This document shows positions 33,400-45,529 of a DNA stretch of 64,000 bases, piece after piece. Source of the DNA: Lamellibrachia columna (lineage: Eukaryota > Annelida > Polychaeta > Sabellida > Siboglinidae); assembly GCA_963662155.1 (NCBI GenBank), contig OY759266.1:54307510-54371509 (forward strand). Direction: 5' to 3'. The position numbers were made by a program, and so were the translations under genes. The notes beneath the pieces were generated by a model, which was not told the DNA's origin, ran no database searches, and worked only from the letters and a program-made list of their open reading frames with translations. The first letter of the stretch is position 1, and every line of letters begins with the position of its first letter.

Positions 33400-34490
33400 T
33401 ACCCCACATATAAGAAGGGAATGAAATCACAACCCAGCAATTATAAACCAGTGAGTCTAACGTCACATGTATCTAAAGTAATGGAAGCAATTATCAGGGA
33501 TGAGATCGTTGGCCATCTCCATAATCATGACATGGTCAAAGCTTCACAACATGTATTTTGGAAAGGACGGTCACGTCTGACGAACATCTTAGTGTACCTA
33601 AAGTTACATCCTATATCGATAAAGTGCTGCCGGTAGACTCTATTTATTTAGACTTCAGCCAAGCTTTCGACCGACTTCGACACCACCCACTGGCATTGAA
33701 ATTAAAGGTGCATGGGATAAGAGAGGTGGGTATCGGAGTGGCTACCAGGCAAGGTAGAAATGGATCGAGTTTGGAATGATCACCCGTTAAGAGTGGTCAC
33801 ACCAAGGGTCAGTTTTGGGTCCAATTCTATTTTTAATACAATATATCAATGACATAGACAAGGGGGTGTGTAACAATCTTCTAAAATTTGCTGATGACAC
33901 AAAACTGTTCAGTCAGGTAACATAATGAGAAGAAGCTGAGAAATTACAGAGGGACTTAAATACGGAGTGTCAAATGGCTAATGTTATTTAATGCAGAAAA
34001 ATGCAAGTGTGTACACTACAGTCACAATAATATGCGGTATGACTACTTCATGTTTGATGACCCCATACAAACCTCACATGAAAATAAGACTCAGGCTTGA
34101 AGTAACATAGCAGTGTGCTAAAGCATCCAAAATGGCAAACATGATGCTAGGCATGATCAACAGAGCCATCAAATACACGACCAAGGAAGTAGTTGTACAA
34201 TTATCAAGTCCCCTGTAAGACCCCATCTGGACTACTATATTCAGGCATGGTGCCCACTCAAGCAATAAGACATAAACTTATTAGAAAGTGTGCAATGTAG
34301 GGTGACCAGGATGATACCGGACTTGAGACATATGGAATACCCAAGAAGGTTGAGTGTTAAACACTGAGATTGTTAAACACTGAGAGTGTTAAACATCACG
34401 ACTCTGGAGAGTAGGCGACTGCGAGCTGACCTACTGGAAGTTTTCAAAATATTCAACGGGCTAGAGTTTACTTCCTGCGGACAAGACCTG
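33400..34490 (+). mobile_element. CR1-like LINE reverse-transcriptase fragment, degenerate
   Basis: Recognisable RT pieces in order: NYKPVSLTSHVSKVMEAIIR, SIYLDFSQAFDRL, LALKLKVHGI, a decayed [13 protein letters not shown] box near 33885-33910, and LESRRLRADLLEVFKIFNG near 34400-34455. It is the same general family as the element at 42405-45558 but far more decayed (many stops and shifts). Confidence 0.75.
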
Positions 34491-36525
34491 GGTCCGAGTA
34501 CATTACTAAAAGCTGAGTACAAGTAAATGAGTACAAGTAAACGAGTACAAGTAAACGAGTACAGGTACAAGTATGTGTACATATTATAGTAAATTATTAG
34601 TAATAGCATGTTTTAAAAATAAAACTTGTTGATAACTTTATATAATTCAGGAAGAATTGATTATGCAAAGGCAGTTGATCAGACTTTTTATGAGAAAAAC
34701 TGTAAAAAAAACTCTTTATTTCATGAACAAGTAACATAATTACAGAGCATTAAGTATAAGATAAAATTTGGATAATCAAGACCAAGCATTAAAATTAGGA
34801 TGTTCATTGGCATCCTCATTTATTTTCTTTATTTCCCATTGCACCTAATGAACTTGAGCTGTTCGAATACAGCGTCTTTACTCTGCACAGTACACAATAT
34901 GACGCTTGTTACGCAATAATATAAAACAGTACATCAGGTGCATAATCTAACAATAATTTATTTATTATAATACAAAATATAACCATTAGACAGGTACTTT
35001 AACAGACTGCATTTATTGGTCTCGCCCCAGAATTACCTATGTAATCAATGTAGTGAGTCTACTAGTGAGAAGATTGGTTCGAACTGGAACAAAGTGGTTG
35101 TGTGCTAATTTGAATAGACTACTGGTGCTGTGTGACTTGAGTCACCATAGAAATAGACTCAGCTAGTTCTTAACACTGTCCAATGTATGAGGCATTTTAA
35201 AGAGAATAACAATGACTGCTTGAAATCATATTATATTACATCTTGTAGTATATTTCCATTTCCACAACACTAATTTTTTTTTAGAATTCCATTAATTAAT
35301 AATTCCAAATAATACTCTGTTCTACCGGCCTGCCTCGATTATGCATATTTTTTCTGTGCTTATCGGCAAGCTTCGACGTGACGTCACCAATGATAAGGAA
35401 GTGCAACGAGACAACCAGTGATTGTCACAATGGTTTATAGTTACAATTTTATTGTAATGCAAACAGTAGTAAGAATAAAGTAACATGTAGTTGGTTTTAG
35501 TTCCCTACGGTGCAACCTTTGTTTAAAAAGGCAAACATCAAGCCAACGAAGCACAGCTGGCTTTGCTTTGTTCAAGAAAACTTGCAATCCGGACCAGAGG
35601 TGGTAGCCCTGGATTATCCGGGTGCTAAAATCTCTTTGAAAGAGAATGTGCCCACATTATTCCTAGCAGGGAAGCTAAGTTGATGCCACAAATCCGTAGA
35701 ACATCGACGACCACAGTCCATTTAGAATTGTCAGCACGGATACAGGTGATGTTGGCTCACAGTGAATTCGGCCCGGTAAATTTGGACAGCATTTTTTGGA
35801 GTGTTCAGCCTGCAACTCTGGTAACTTCGGATTCAGAGCACAACGGACATAGTGATCTTGGCCCAAACGATTCTGTAGCGAACATATGAAGTTTAAGTAG
35901 CGCGTGTCATGGATAAAGCATACTATTTATTATCTCATTTTGTTAAATGAGTTTGTTGCACATTAACCTAAAATTGTTACAGTACTTTGTAACTGCTTTT
36001 ATAGCTTTCGCATAAAATATAGCACTATATCTTTTTCATTTTAACACCAGTTATGCTTCAAAGTTATTAACACCAGTTATGCTTCAAAGAATACAGAGAT
36101 GATCATTAGAACTTATACAATTTGTCGTAGCCTTCAAATGCATATAATATAACATAACAAATTACACCAAAAACTATATTATACAGAGTTGAATAATTTA
36201 AATAAATTAAATTACAATAATATCTTGTTTCTATATTTAAGATTTTCAAGTGTTTCCCCTCATCAAGGGAAATTGTCCCCATATTTTTTATTAAATCAAA
36301 TACAGAGCAATGGCAGTGATAAGCGATTATTGTATTGTGAATACAATGGAGCCATCAGCATATTGGTCTTTGATCTACAGTGTTTTTGTCAGATCATTTT
36401 GAATGCGAAGCATGATCTTTTATTCACACCTGCTCACTGTATGAAACAGACGAAGCATAGTAGTTCAACAGTATCTAGTTAAAGCATCTCGTAGATAACA
36501 AGTACAGGAATAACAAACCCTTAAA
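34491..36525. other. Region without a recognised gene
   Basis: Contains a short gagtacaagtaaa tandem repeat (34520-34570), AT-rich DNA and a duplicated 25-bp block near 36045-36090 (ttaacaccagttatgcttca twice). A plus-strand frame at 35492-35674 (FPTVQPLFKKANIKPTKHSW onward) follows an acceptor-like ttggttttag and looks coding, but I recognise no family and find no start codon. Confidence 0.45.
35492..35674 (+). other. Unrecognised open frame, possible exon or transposon remnant
   Basis: 60 codons ending in a stop, in a locally GC-richer patch preceded by CpG-containing sequence and a cgacgtgacgtcacc palindromic block at 35369. Composition looks protein-like (for example ENLQSGPEVVALDYPGAKIS). 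No ATG in frame. No family recognised. Confidence 0.25.
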
Positions 36526-37065
36526 ATGAAGGCTAATCAATTACTATCTAGAACTGATTATGAGAAGGATATAGATATGCTTCAAAGAATACAGAGAAGA
36601 GAAACTAAAATGATTCCAGGACTGAAAGACCTTAGTTATGAAGAACGACTGAAAAAATTTGGTTTAACAACCTTAGAGAAAAGGCAGTTAACAGGAGATC
36701 AAATCTGGCGGCGGATTCAGGAGTGTGGTCTCCAAGTTGCGTACGCCAGTGACGATGACAAGTTCTTGCGTAAGATCTTGGCGTTGTGCTTCTTGCCAGC
36801 AGAGCACATCATTCCGATCTTCCGCTGCCTGGAACAAGAAGCTACAACAGACGCGCTGACTCCATTGCTGCAGTACATCAGCCGATTCCGATCCAAGTGT
36901 GGCTGGTGTCTGTAGGAAAGTTGCAGAGGCACCAGAAGAAGGCCTTCATGAATATGCAGTGGACGATCTTCGTGTACTGGGAGGAGTATGAGAATGGCGA
37001 CAGCTCTGCCTTACAACTTCTGAGAGCATGTTCGCGTCTCTACGGGCCAAGAGTGAACGTCTAGT
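36526..37065 (+). mobile_element. Chimera of a CR1-like LINE tail and a second, possibly transposase-derived fragment
   Basis: An open frame starts with MLQRIQRRETKMIPGLKDLS and LTTLEKRQLTGDQI, the RT C-terminal region shared with 42405-45558. It then switches without interruption at about 36700 to ILALCFLPAEHIIPIFRCLE, LTPLLQYISRF. The second part resembles a segment found next to MULE-type transposases in invertebrates, but this is from memory of the pattern only. Both parts are truncated. Confidence 0.5.
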
Positions 37066-38318
37066 CAGCATTACCTTCATCATGAACACTCTAGGAGCCT
37101 ACTCTGAATACAGTGCTGGGTGTATACATTTTGTGAACCTTACCACATTTGTTGCAGTGATTCTGCTATGATAGATACAGTGCTGAACATATATTTTTTT
37201 AGCTTTGCTGCATTTTTTTGCAGTGATTCTATTATGGCTGATATAGTGCCGGGTGTATAACACTGTATATCTATTTTGTAAGCTTTACACCATTTTGGCA
37301 GTGATTCTACCATGGTTGGTACAGTGCAGTGTAGATATTTTGTGAGAAATACAGCCTTTTTTTGCAGTTTTTCTGCTATAGTTGATAGTTTTTAGCAGTG
37401 GTTTATTGGGTATTATCATATACGTCACATTTATGAAGAGTATGTGAAGAATATACACTGAATGTAATGATGGTATATATGTCTAATTGAGAACTTTTAT
37501 CCATAAAAAACCACTTGGTATTATGACAGGATTACATTGTGATTTGCATTCCTATATAATTACACATGTATAATAGTATATATATATATATATGAAATTC
37601 CACGGAACAGTTGTGCGAATAACATCATCATGACGAATATAGTTTACCTTAATAAATATACATATACTTAAAACCCCCAGTCTAGAATTTAAATGCAAAA
37701 CATGCATGTAATATTTTACATCTTTGTTAATTATACAGCAGAACTCCAGTCATATAATTTTTAAATATATGTCACTCTCAAAAACCTATAACATCATTAG
37801 AATGACTATACATCATTTATTCAAGAGACAATTTTTTTTGCATAAATTATGCAAATTAATACTCAAAATGGCTGCCAACGACAGAAATATATGAATTTTT
37901 TCAAACAATATATTTTCAGAAGCATACATCATAATGATCTGAAATTTACACACAACATTTACTACATGGTACTGTATGGGATGGTGAAAGAGTGTAACAA
38001 ATAAATGATATTGAAAAATTGTATGTGGAAAAAAAAAATTTGTAAATTGTTTTCTCCAAATTATGTATTCCGACACATGGTACACTAATTCTAAAATAAG
38101 TACAGCAAAATGCTTTGATCATCCCATATAGCTGAGTCTTGTGTACTTCTCTTTAAAATTTGAAGCAAATTCGACAAAAAATGGCGACACTATGATGTTT
38201 GAAAGAACGTCTGAAACAGGAAAAAACTGATTCTGAGAAAATCGCTGTTAAAGTTTGATATTGAGCAAAAAAGTGTGAAAACTCACTGAATATCTAATAA
38301 AGCTGTCACAGGCATTGT
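37066..38318. other. AT-rich intergenic region with a degenerate tandem repeat
   Basis: At 37100-37390 a loosely repeated block of about 80-95 bp (acagtgc-ggtgta...ttttgtaagctttacac-attttggcagtgattctac-atg) occurs about four times. No coding sequence recognised in the rest. Confidence 0.5.
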
Positions 38319-38321
38319 TCA

Positions 38322-39386
38322 TTACTCCTGGTGTCCTCCCTTTTCATATACATTTCCTTCTTCATTCTCCTTTTTGTCCTGGAAGTTTTTTTTCTTCGCT
38401 CGAAGGATTTTGCGGCGCGTTTTTGACGTTTGTAAACTTTTGCGTTTGGCGAAGTAGATGCGGATGTCGTCAGCTTTATGTAAGCCAGCAATTGTGAAGT
38501 GACCAGGCACTAGTTTTAGCTCACACAGCATACTCTTGATAGATGTGCTACCATCATTGAAGTAACTGACCGCACTGTACGTTGCATCTTCAATTACGAG
38601 GCGGCTGACAAAGGTTTCCTTTGGACAACGATCCCAGATCAGTTTGTTCAGGCATTCATTATTGTTCTGTGTCATGCCATGTAAACATTTGCACAGGAGA
38701 TCATCATAGATTGGCTCGATTACTCCAATGAGAGCATCTGGGAGCCCATGTACATGTCTAAATGTGTCCTTGTTACGGTTGTAACCGCACCAACTATTGT
38801 CGTCACTTGGGCACATATGGTGATTAGGATTATCATCCGTGCTGCACACATGGTACAAACTAGCCATCAGATTTCTTTGCATGGCAATGACATCACCCAC
38901 ATTCTGCCTAATAGCCAGACCAAAATAGTTCTGTAGCGTGTCAATCCGACATTTTGTCAAGCGACCAATTCCTCCGATGCCCTTCCCGTCAGAAAGCAGT
39001 TTGCCCTTGTAGCTCGTTTTTAATTTCCGTAACCGAGAACCCACTCGCTTCTGCACATGGCCAATGCATTCCATTTTGGTTATGCAGCAGTCCTCACCAT
39101 ATGGCTTGCAATCATTGACACACTTGAAGGATGACGAGTCACCATCACCCAAGTAGTTGACATAGCGTAAGTCATGTTGCAATTGGGACCTAAGAAACAT
39201 GCGTGACGCACCAACCGACTCCATCGAACTAGCACTGCCACCATGATTAGCAGCACATTTGTGGTCCGCTTTCCACCTCATGTACCTGTCAGACTGCCTG
39301 TCCTCCTTCTCCCACTTGATGCAGCTATGACAAATGTTCGAGATTAACGCAAGGCAATGAACAGAGTACTTAGTAGGCAAAGTCAA
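38322..39386 (-). pseudogene. Mutator-type (MULE-like) transposase, N-terminally truncated
   Basis: A continuous 354-codon frame. Diagnostic stretches are LRYVNYLGDGDSSSF (second catalytic Asp region), KMECIGHVQKRVGSRLRKLK, MASLYHVCSTDDNP with MCPSDDNSWCGYNR, and NNECLNKLIWDRCPKETFVS, in the order known for animal Mutator-like transposases. The upstream part with the first catalytic Asp (usually in a MD-x-W context) is absent. The C-terminus is very basic (RRKILRAKKKNFQDKK). No terminal inverted repeats were seen, so the copy is judged dead or a fragment, although the remaining frame is intact. Confidence 0.8.
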
Positions 39387-41039
39387 TCGCCCTACAATGT
39401 TTTTCTATCTGGCTGTTGCTACTAGTACGGCGAAGATCTCGCTCGGCCGAAACGTAAGTATTTTCATGAAACGTGAAACCTTACAAAAACGCCATAAACA
39501 GAGCAATAAACACGTCTTTCGTGTCTGTATGCATTCTTATATGTATATCACTAAAGTTACCTGACAATAACCATGTAAAAGTGTGAAATTATTACCTTTT
39601 TGTCAGAATGCATGTGCTTGTCAAGGTTTGTATATAACCGGATGTTGTTGTGAGCGAGAATAGCACGCGGGATTTCCATAGATCTATATAAGGTCACGCT
39701 AAGAATTGCCGTCTGCTGGCCATAGAGTTACATCATTAATAATGCCCCTATAAACTACTAACTTACTAACGGGTGTTTTATTTATGTCTGTGCTGCTGGC
39801 CCATTCTGGCCTCATTCTACACGAAATCACGTTTGATCATGTGACCCAAAGGCAACATCATGTGCACAGTATGGCGGCTAATTGTGAAATGTTTTCTATG
39901 TCACCGATAAAAGTACTCATAAGTAATTATTTGGAACACATTTCTTCAGTTTCTTGACGCCCAATCGTCGGTTGTATGTCACAGAATACACAGGTGAAAC
40001 GGTTAGTGCGTATCGGTTTTAAAACTTAAGTTATTAGTTCCGTAGCCAAATGGCTACGGAACTGCCAAAATGGGGCTTTAGCAAATGCACGTCAGGCCTT
40101 TCGCCCCAGAGACGAAGCGAACATTTTTGCCTAAGTACTTAGCAGCTAAGCAAATATTTACTATAAGCAGAACGGAATTCCTCAGAACAGTGGTGCGAAT
40201 AATTCACCTCATTGTCGTATGAATAACGTCATCCTAAAAATAGGTGGGCCGGGATCAATGTGGGCCGACATCGTCGTCAACATGGGCCGAGATCTATGAC
40301 TTTGTGGGCCGGGCCGAGATCGACGGCTTCCATGACCATGACCATGTCCAAGAATATCAACCAATCCAAGGGACACATTAACATGTACTTAAACAACAGT
40401 CATGACATGTACTTAAACAACCGTCAGCGTTTAACTCCCTTCCTCGGCAATTCATCGACTGCTGTGAAGAAGAGGAGGATCAAGGTAAACTATAACCTAT
40501 AAGCGAGACTAGGTAAACTACTCCAAAAACTGAGCGATGTTACGGAGCTTTGCACTACTACAAGGAATTAAAAATCAAATTAATAATATTGTAGAATCTG
40601 CTACATTTACTATTACGTGAGGCTTCGACATTTTTCTGCGCTGGTAAAGTGATATCCATACCAATTATGTTGAACTGTTTCCAGAATTTCAAGCTTCTGA
40701 CACAACTTCTTTCCGTTTGCTTATTTGTAGCAAACTAAAGCGCCATCTGTTGCATGTATAAAGAATAGCCGCAATTATCCGGGCTCCGTGATGTGGCGCC
40801 ACCGTTTGTCGCTCTCGCAAGAGCCTGGGGAGCGTCTCACTAAGGACAAAGAGTTCATAAAGAAAATCCACCATACCACAGAATCCATCATAGATTTTTT
40901 TAAATGCGTTTCACTAAGATGCTCATAAAATCCATCAGTGTGCACAAATTGGCAAAATAAATAGAAAAGTTGTCCAAAAGTGGCTGATAATACGATCCAT
41001 CGAACACTTTTCAACTACATTTGACTGATTTGCTCACTG
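39387..41039. other. Region without a recognised gene; palindrome and GC-rich repeat patch
   Basis: Contains a 13-bp-arm palindrome (40036-40063), a block at 40173-40225 resembling 37594-37650 in direct orientation (gaattcc...ggaacag-gtgcgaataa), and a GC-rich patch 40240-40330 with repeated tgggccg-gatc words. A plus-strand frame follows the patch (40260-40502), ending near a donor-like atcaag|gtaaac, but no family is recognised. Confidence 0.4.
40036..40063. other. Near-perfect palindrome
   Basis: agttccgtagcca and tggctacggaact are exact complementary 13-bp arms with only 2 nt between them. Likely the centre of a fold-back or a recombination remnant; no function evident. Confidence 0.9.
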
Positions 41040-42404
41040 AGTGAAGAGAACAAATGTAATTTTAAAAAGAAGACGCCGTGTCACAGAGGACACTATTTTG
41101 TCCACTTCGTCCATCTCCACCTGCCAGTATATAGCCACTTTTCAGGTCCAGTGTGCAGAATCACGAAGAACCGGAGAGGGCTTCAAGAGTAAAGTCAATA
41201 CGTGGCAATGGAAGAGTCCTTCCGAGTCAAGTCATTCAGCAGACGATAGTCAACACAAAAACGCGTAGAGGCGTCCTTCTTCTTAACCATGACGATGGGT
41301 GAAGACCTCGCGCTAGCCGAAGACTCAATGACCCCTTGCTTCAGCATGGTGTCAACCTCAACCTGTGCATTCTCTTGTTTCGCCAGCGGTAATCGGCGGG
41401 GAGTCTGACATATCGGTCGAGCATCCCCAGTGTCTATCGTGTGCTTCGTGACGCTGGTGCGGCCAAGGTCGTTCGGCGATGAGGAGAAGACATCTTGAAA
41501 TTCGAGCTGCTCTGAGTCCAGATCTGTGTAGCTGTTGTTGTATAAGTCCTCCAGATGAGGAGGTAGAAGGCTACCCAATCCGCTGGGTATGCCGGTCTCG
41601 CCCTTCTTGACATAGCACACTGCGTGACAGCTCCCGACCACTGTACCCTTCTTTAGATATATAGGGTTCCCGATGGTATTCGCAAGTCGAACTGAAATGA
41701 CGTCACCCGAGCAGTCAACTAGCGTCATGCCCACCACAAAGACAGCCGAAGCGTCATCTACCGGTTCGACTACACCCAGACCATCGCACGCACTTCCCGC
41801 TACCATCATAGCCGGCGGAATTACCTCGGTCCTCGACTTGAGTTTGACATCTCAGTTTAATGTTAACCGATAACACGTGGGTGCATCGCAGGTTGCACTC
41901 TGGAGAAGTGGTACTTGCATGTCTTGCAGTTCCAGAATACGGTTCGGGATGTCGACTCAACAGCTAAATGCATTCATGAAGTCAAGGCCCAGTATTATGA
42001 TGTCACCTACGAACACTTGCTGGCAATTCTTGAAGTCGCCAATTTCCACCGTCACTTCGCCACGGCCATAGATGGAGTCACATCTCCTGTAGCAGTCTGC
42101 AGTTGCGTAATTCCCCGTTGCTGTTCAACTTTGTCGACCCATCGCATGATGCTCTTCTTTACGACAGACACACTGGCAACCGTGTATGTGAGCACCCTGC
42201 ATAGCTGCCCTTTAGTCGTGCCTCCGACGTACAGTCTCCATCTTGGCCGCCAAAGGTGCCGACCTCGATGACCTCAGTAAGGGCATTACTGATTCCTCCT
42301 ACGGCCGGTCTCCGCCCCGTGAGGCCGGCTGCTGCTTGTGTCCCGGATATCGCGATGACATCGATGCCAACTCGGTCTGTCTCGGCGACTGACGACAGGC
42401 TAAC
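41040..42404 (-). pseudogene. Gypsy pol: protease and partial reverse transcriptase
   Basis: Begins with LACRQSPRQTE (end of the zinc knuckle), followed by a decayed protease region (VEIGDFKNCQQVFVGDIIIL and similar). The protease-RT linker reads SLLPPHLEDLYNNSYTDLDS, EFQDVFSSSPNDLGRTSVTK and HTIDTGDARPICQTPRRLPL, then RT block A/B: ARSSPIVMVKKKDASTRFCV, DYRLLNDLTRKD. LDLKSGYWQVEMDE is still readable after a frameshift near 41100, then similarity ends. The YxDD box is missing. Confidence 0.88.
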
Positions 42405-42419
42405 CTAAAATATTGGGGG

Positions 42420-42671
42420 ATATTACCAATAATTGGAGGCAGGGGTGAGGAATATAGGAACTGTAGAAGGATGGCGATCAACACACAGGTACAGAAGGTA
42501 TGTATGGAGGAGGGAGTAGGCTTCGTAGACATGTGGTTAAACTTTGTGGGAAGAGGTGACTTTTTCATGAGAGATGGACTTCATCTGACAGGGAAGGGCG
42601 CTGCAGTTCTTGCGTGTGAGTTTGTCAGAGTTGTCGACGAGGGCACAGGTACCATAGATTATTTAAACTAG
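42420..42671 (+). pseudogene. CR1-like ORF1, C-terminal SGNH-esterase-like part
   Basis: Encodes KVCMEEGVGFVDMWLNFVGR and DGLHLTGKGAAVLACEF. The DGLHLxxKG motif with its His is the end of the SGNH hydrolase (esterase) domain found in ORF1 of CR1-like elements. The catalytic Ser part is missing because the element is 5'-truncated. Confidence 0.7.
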
Positions 42672-42823
42672 ATGCGCAGGGGGAACTGACAGAGAAAACT
42701 CAAAGGAGTACTACTACAAATACACATCCAAAGAAATGTTCACCAATAATTTCAGACAATGAACTTAAATGTGTATGCTTAAATGCCAGGAGCATAGTAA
42801 ATAAAAAAAGTGAGTTAGACATT

Positions 42824-44218
42824 ATGGTAGCAGATATTGATCCTCATGTAATAGGCATCACAGAATCATGGGCAAATGAAGATATAGTAGATGCTGAGTT
42901 AGCACTGACAGGTTATGTAATGTTTAGGAAGGATAGACGAGAAAGAAGGGGAGGTAGAGTAATTTTGTATATTAAAGAATCTATCCAAGCATATGAAATT
43001 ACACTGAAAAGTGAAGCAGATAGTGTGGAAGCAATTTGGTGTAACATAGTTACCAGGAACTCAACATTAACAATAGGAGTAGTTTATCGTAGTCCTAACA
43101 TAGGACAAGAGGAAGATGTAAAATTACAAAAGGCGATACTACTACTTAGGGAGGTGACCAAGGGAGAATGTGTTATAATGGGTGATTTTAACCATGGCCA
43201 TATACAATGGGAATCATTAGAGAGTGCTGGAGGTGACGACCATCAGTTTCTACTTCTAACACAGGATTGTTTCCTTACTCAACATGTCTTGGAACCAACC
43301 AGAGGTGGGAATGTGTTAGATTTAATTTTGTCTTCTCAAAATGAATTAGTTGACAATGTTAAAGTACACGAACCTTTGGGTTCAAGTGACCATAACCAAA
43401 TCCATTTTAATATAAAAGTAAAAACAGGGAATACATATAAAAAACAATGGAGGAGGAACTTCAACAAAGGCAAATATAAAGTGATGAGAACATATCTAGC
43501 AAATATAGATTGGAATAACTTGCTGAAGAACAAGACAGCAACAGAATGCTGGACTTGTTTAAAATATGAGATTGAGGGCATTATTGAGAAATTTATTCCA
43601 TTAAGAAAACAAGGGAAAAAATCCAGGAAAAAACACCTGTCAAAAGAAGCTATTAGAAAAATTGCTCACAAACAGATGCTGTGGAAGGTCTATAAACACA
43701 CTGGAAATGTAGAAGACTACACAAACTACAAAGAGGCACTTAACCTAGCTACAACTGAAATTAGAAAATCTAAAAGAACCTTTGAAAAAAAATTGGCAGG
43801 TAATATAAAAAATGACAGCAAGAGTTTCTATGCTTATGTAAGGAGTAAACAGAAAGTTCGAGATAAGGTCGGACCACTGGAAAACAACAGTGAAAACATA
43901 ATTTCAGATGGGTTCCAAATGGCAGAGGTCCTGAATGAGTATTTCAGCTCAGTTTTTACCACAGAAGATATCAGCTCACTTCCAGTTCCATTGACTAAAT
44001 TTGAGGGCAATAAATCAGAACATTTAGGGCAGTTATTTGTAACTCCTGAAATGATAGCAAAGAAAATTAAGAAGATGAAAGATAATAAATCACCTGGAGT
44101 TGATGGGATACCACCAAAACTGCTAAAGGAAATTGTTGATCAAATTAGTACACCACTTGCAAACGAGGAAGAAGCCAGAAAATTACAGACCAGTGAGTTT
44201 AACATCAGTTGTATGTAA
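42824..44218 (+). pseudogene. CR1-like ORF2: AP endonuclease and start of RT
   Basis: Apurinic-endonuclease motifs GITESW, RRGGRVILYIK, VVYRSPN, CVIMGDFNHG and LGSSDHN are in the usual order and intact. Then come the linker and RT entry (NKSPGVDGIPPKLLKE). At about 44160 the text jumps from STPLAN to RKKPENYRPVSLTS in another frame; roughly 40 residues usual in the family (the -NxSLxxGxxPxxWKxAxVxPxFKKG- region) are absent, so a deletion plus frameshift is inferred. Confidence 0.85.
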
Positions 44219-45440
44219 ATTACTCGAAACATTAATTAGAGACCACATGGTGGAATTCCTCATAAAACATAAATACATCTCAACATGGATTCCTAAAAGC
44301 AAGGTCATGTCTAACCAATCTCTTATGTTTTTTAGAAAAAATTACAAAGTGGGTAGATGACGGGTCACCAGTGGATGTTGTCTACTTAGATTTTCAGAAA
44401 GCTTTTCGATAAAGTGCCACATCAAAGATTGTTACTTAAACTAAAAGTCCATGGTATAGGCAATGGTGTAATCAACTGGATAGAAAAGTGGCTTACACAC
44501 AGAAGACAGAGAGTAATAGTAGATGGTAAGATTTCAAACTGGAAATCTGTTTTGAGTGGGGTACCACAGGGATCAGTGTTAGGCCCTATACTGTTTTTAA
44601 TATATATAAATGATTTGGAGGATGACATATCTAGCAAAGTACTCAAATTTGCAGATGACACAAAAGTATTCAGAAAGGTTACTAATGATACAGATAAACA
44701 AAGTTTACAGGATGATCTAGAAAAATTAGTTAAATGGTCAGAAAAATGGCAAATGTTATTCAATTTTGGGAAGTGTAAATGTATACACATAGGACATGGA
44801 AATATGGACGAGGAATATAAAATGGGGGATGCTGTACTAGGTAGAACCACACAAGAAAAGGATTTAGGAGTAACATTTAATGCTGACATGAAAGTTTCAG
44901 AGCAATGTGGGATTGCTGCTTCGAAAGGAAATCAAATTCTAGGGCTAATTAGGAGAACTATCACGTATAAGGAGAAACATCTAATTGTACCCCTGTACAA
45001 AGCAATAGTTAGACCACATTTGGAATATTGTATTCAAGCATGGAGGCCATATCGTAAAAAAGACATAGATAAGCTAGAAAGAATACAACGAAGAGCAACT
45101 AAGATGATTCCAGAATTAAGAGACCTTAGTTACGAAAGTCGCTTATTACAATGTGGTTTGACAACACTAGAGACCAGGAGACTAAGAGGAGACCAAATAG
45201 AAGTGTTTAAAATAGTGAACGGTTATGAGGATGTTGATAGGAATATGTTCTTCAAACTTAAAGAAGGCAGTAGAACCAGAGGACACAAAGCAGCATTAGT
45301 TAAGGAGCAGTGTAGGTTGGACACGAGAAAGTACTCTTTCTCACAGAGGGTGATAAATGAATGGAACAAACTGCCAAATGATTGATTAATGCTAGTAGTG
45401 TGAATATGTTTAAAAATAGAATTGACAGATATCTGATAAG
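44163..45440 (+). pseudogene. CR1-like ORF2: reverse transcriptase
   Basis: Continues with KPENYRPVSLTSVVCKLLET, VYLDFQKAF, then after an extra base near 44407, [36 protein letters not shown], the catalytic [10 protein letters not shown] (about 44645), EKCK-type block GKCKCIHIG and LGVTFNADMKVSEQC. The C-terminal domain includes RIQRRATKMIPELRDLSYES, RRLRGDQIEVFKIVNG and RVINEWNKLPND. The catalytic FADD box is intact although the frame is broken twice upstream. Confidence 0.88.
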
Positions 45441-45529
45441 GGCGGGCTACACATAGATGAGAAAATTGTTGGACTCTCGATAAGCCAATGGCTTCCTTGT
45501 CCACTTGCCATCTGGAACTTGTTGTTCGA

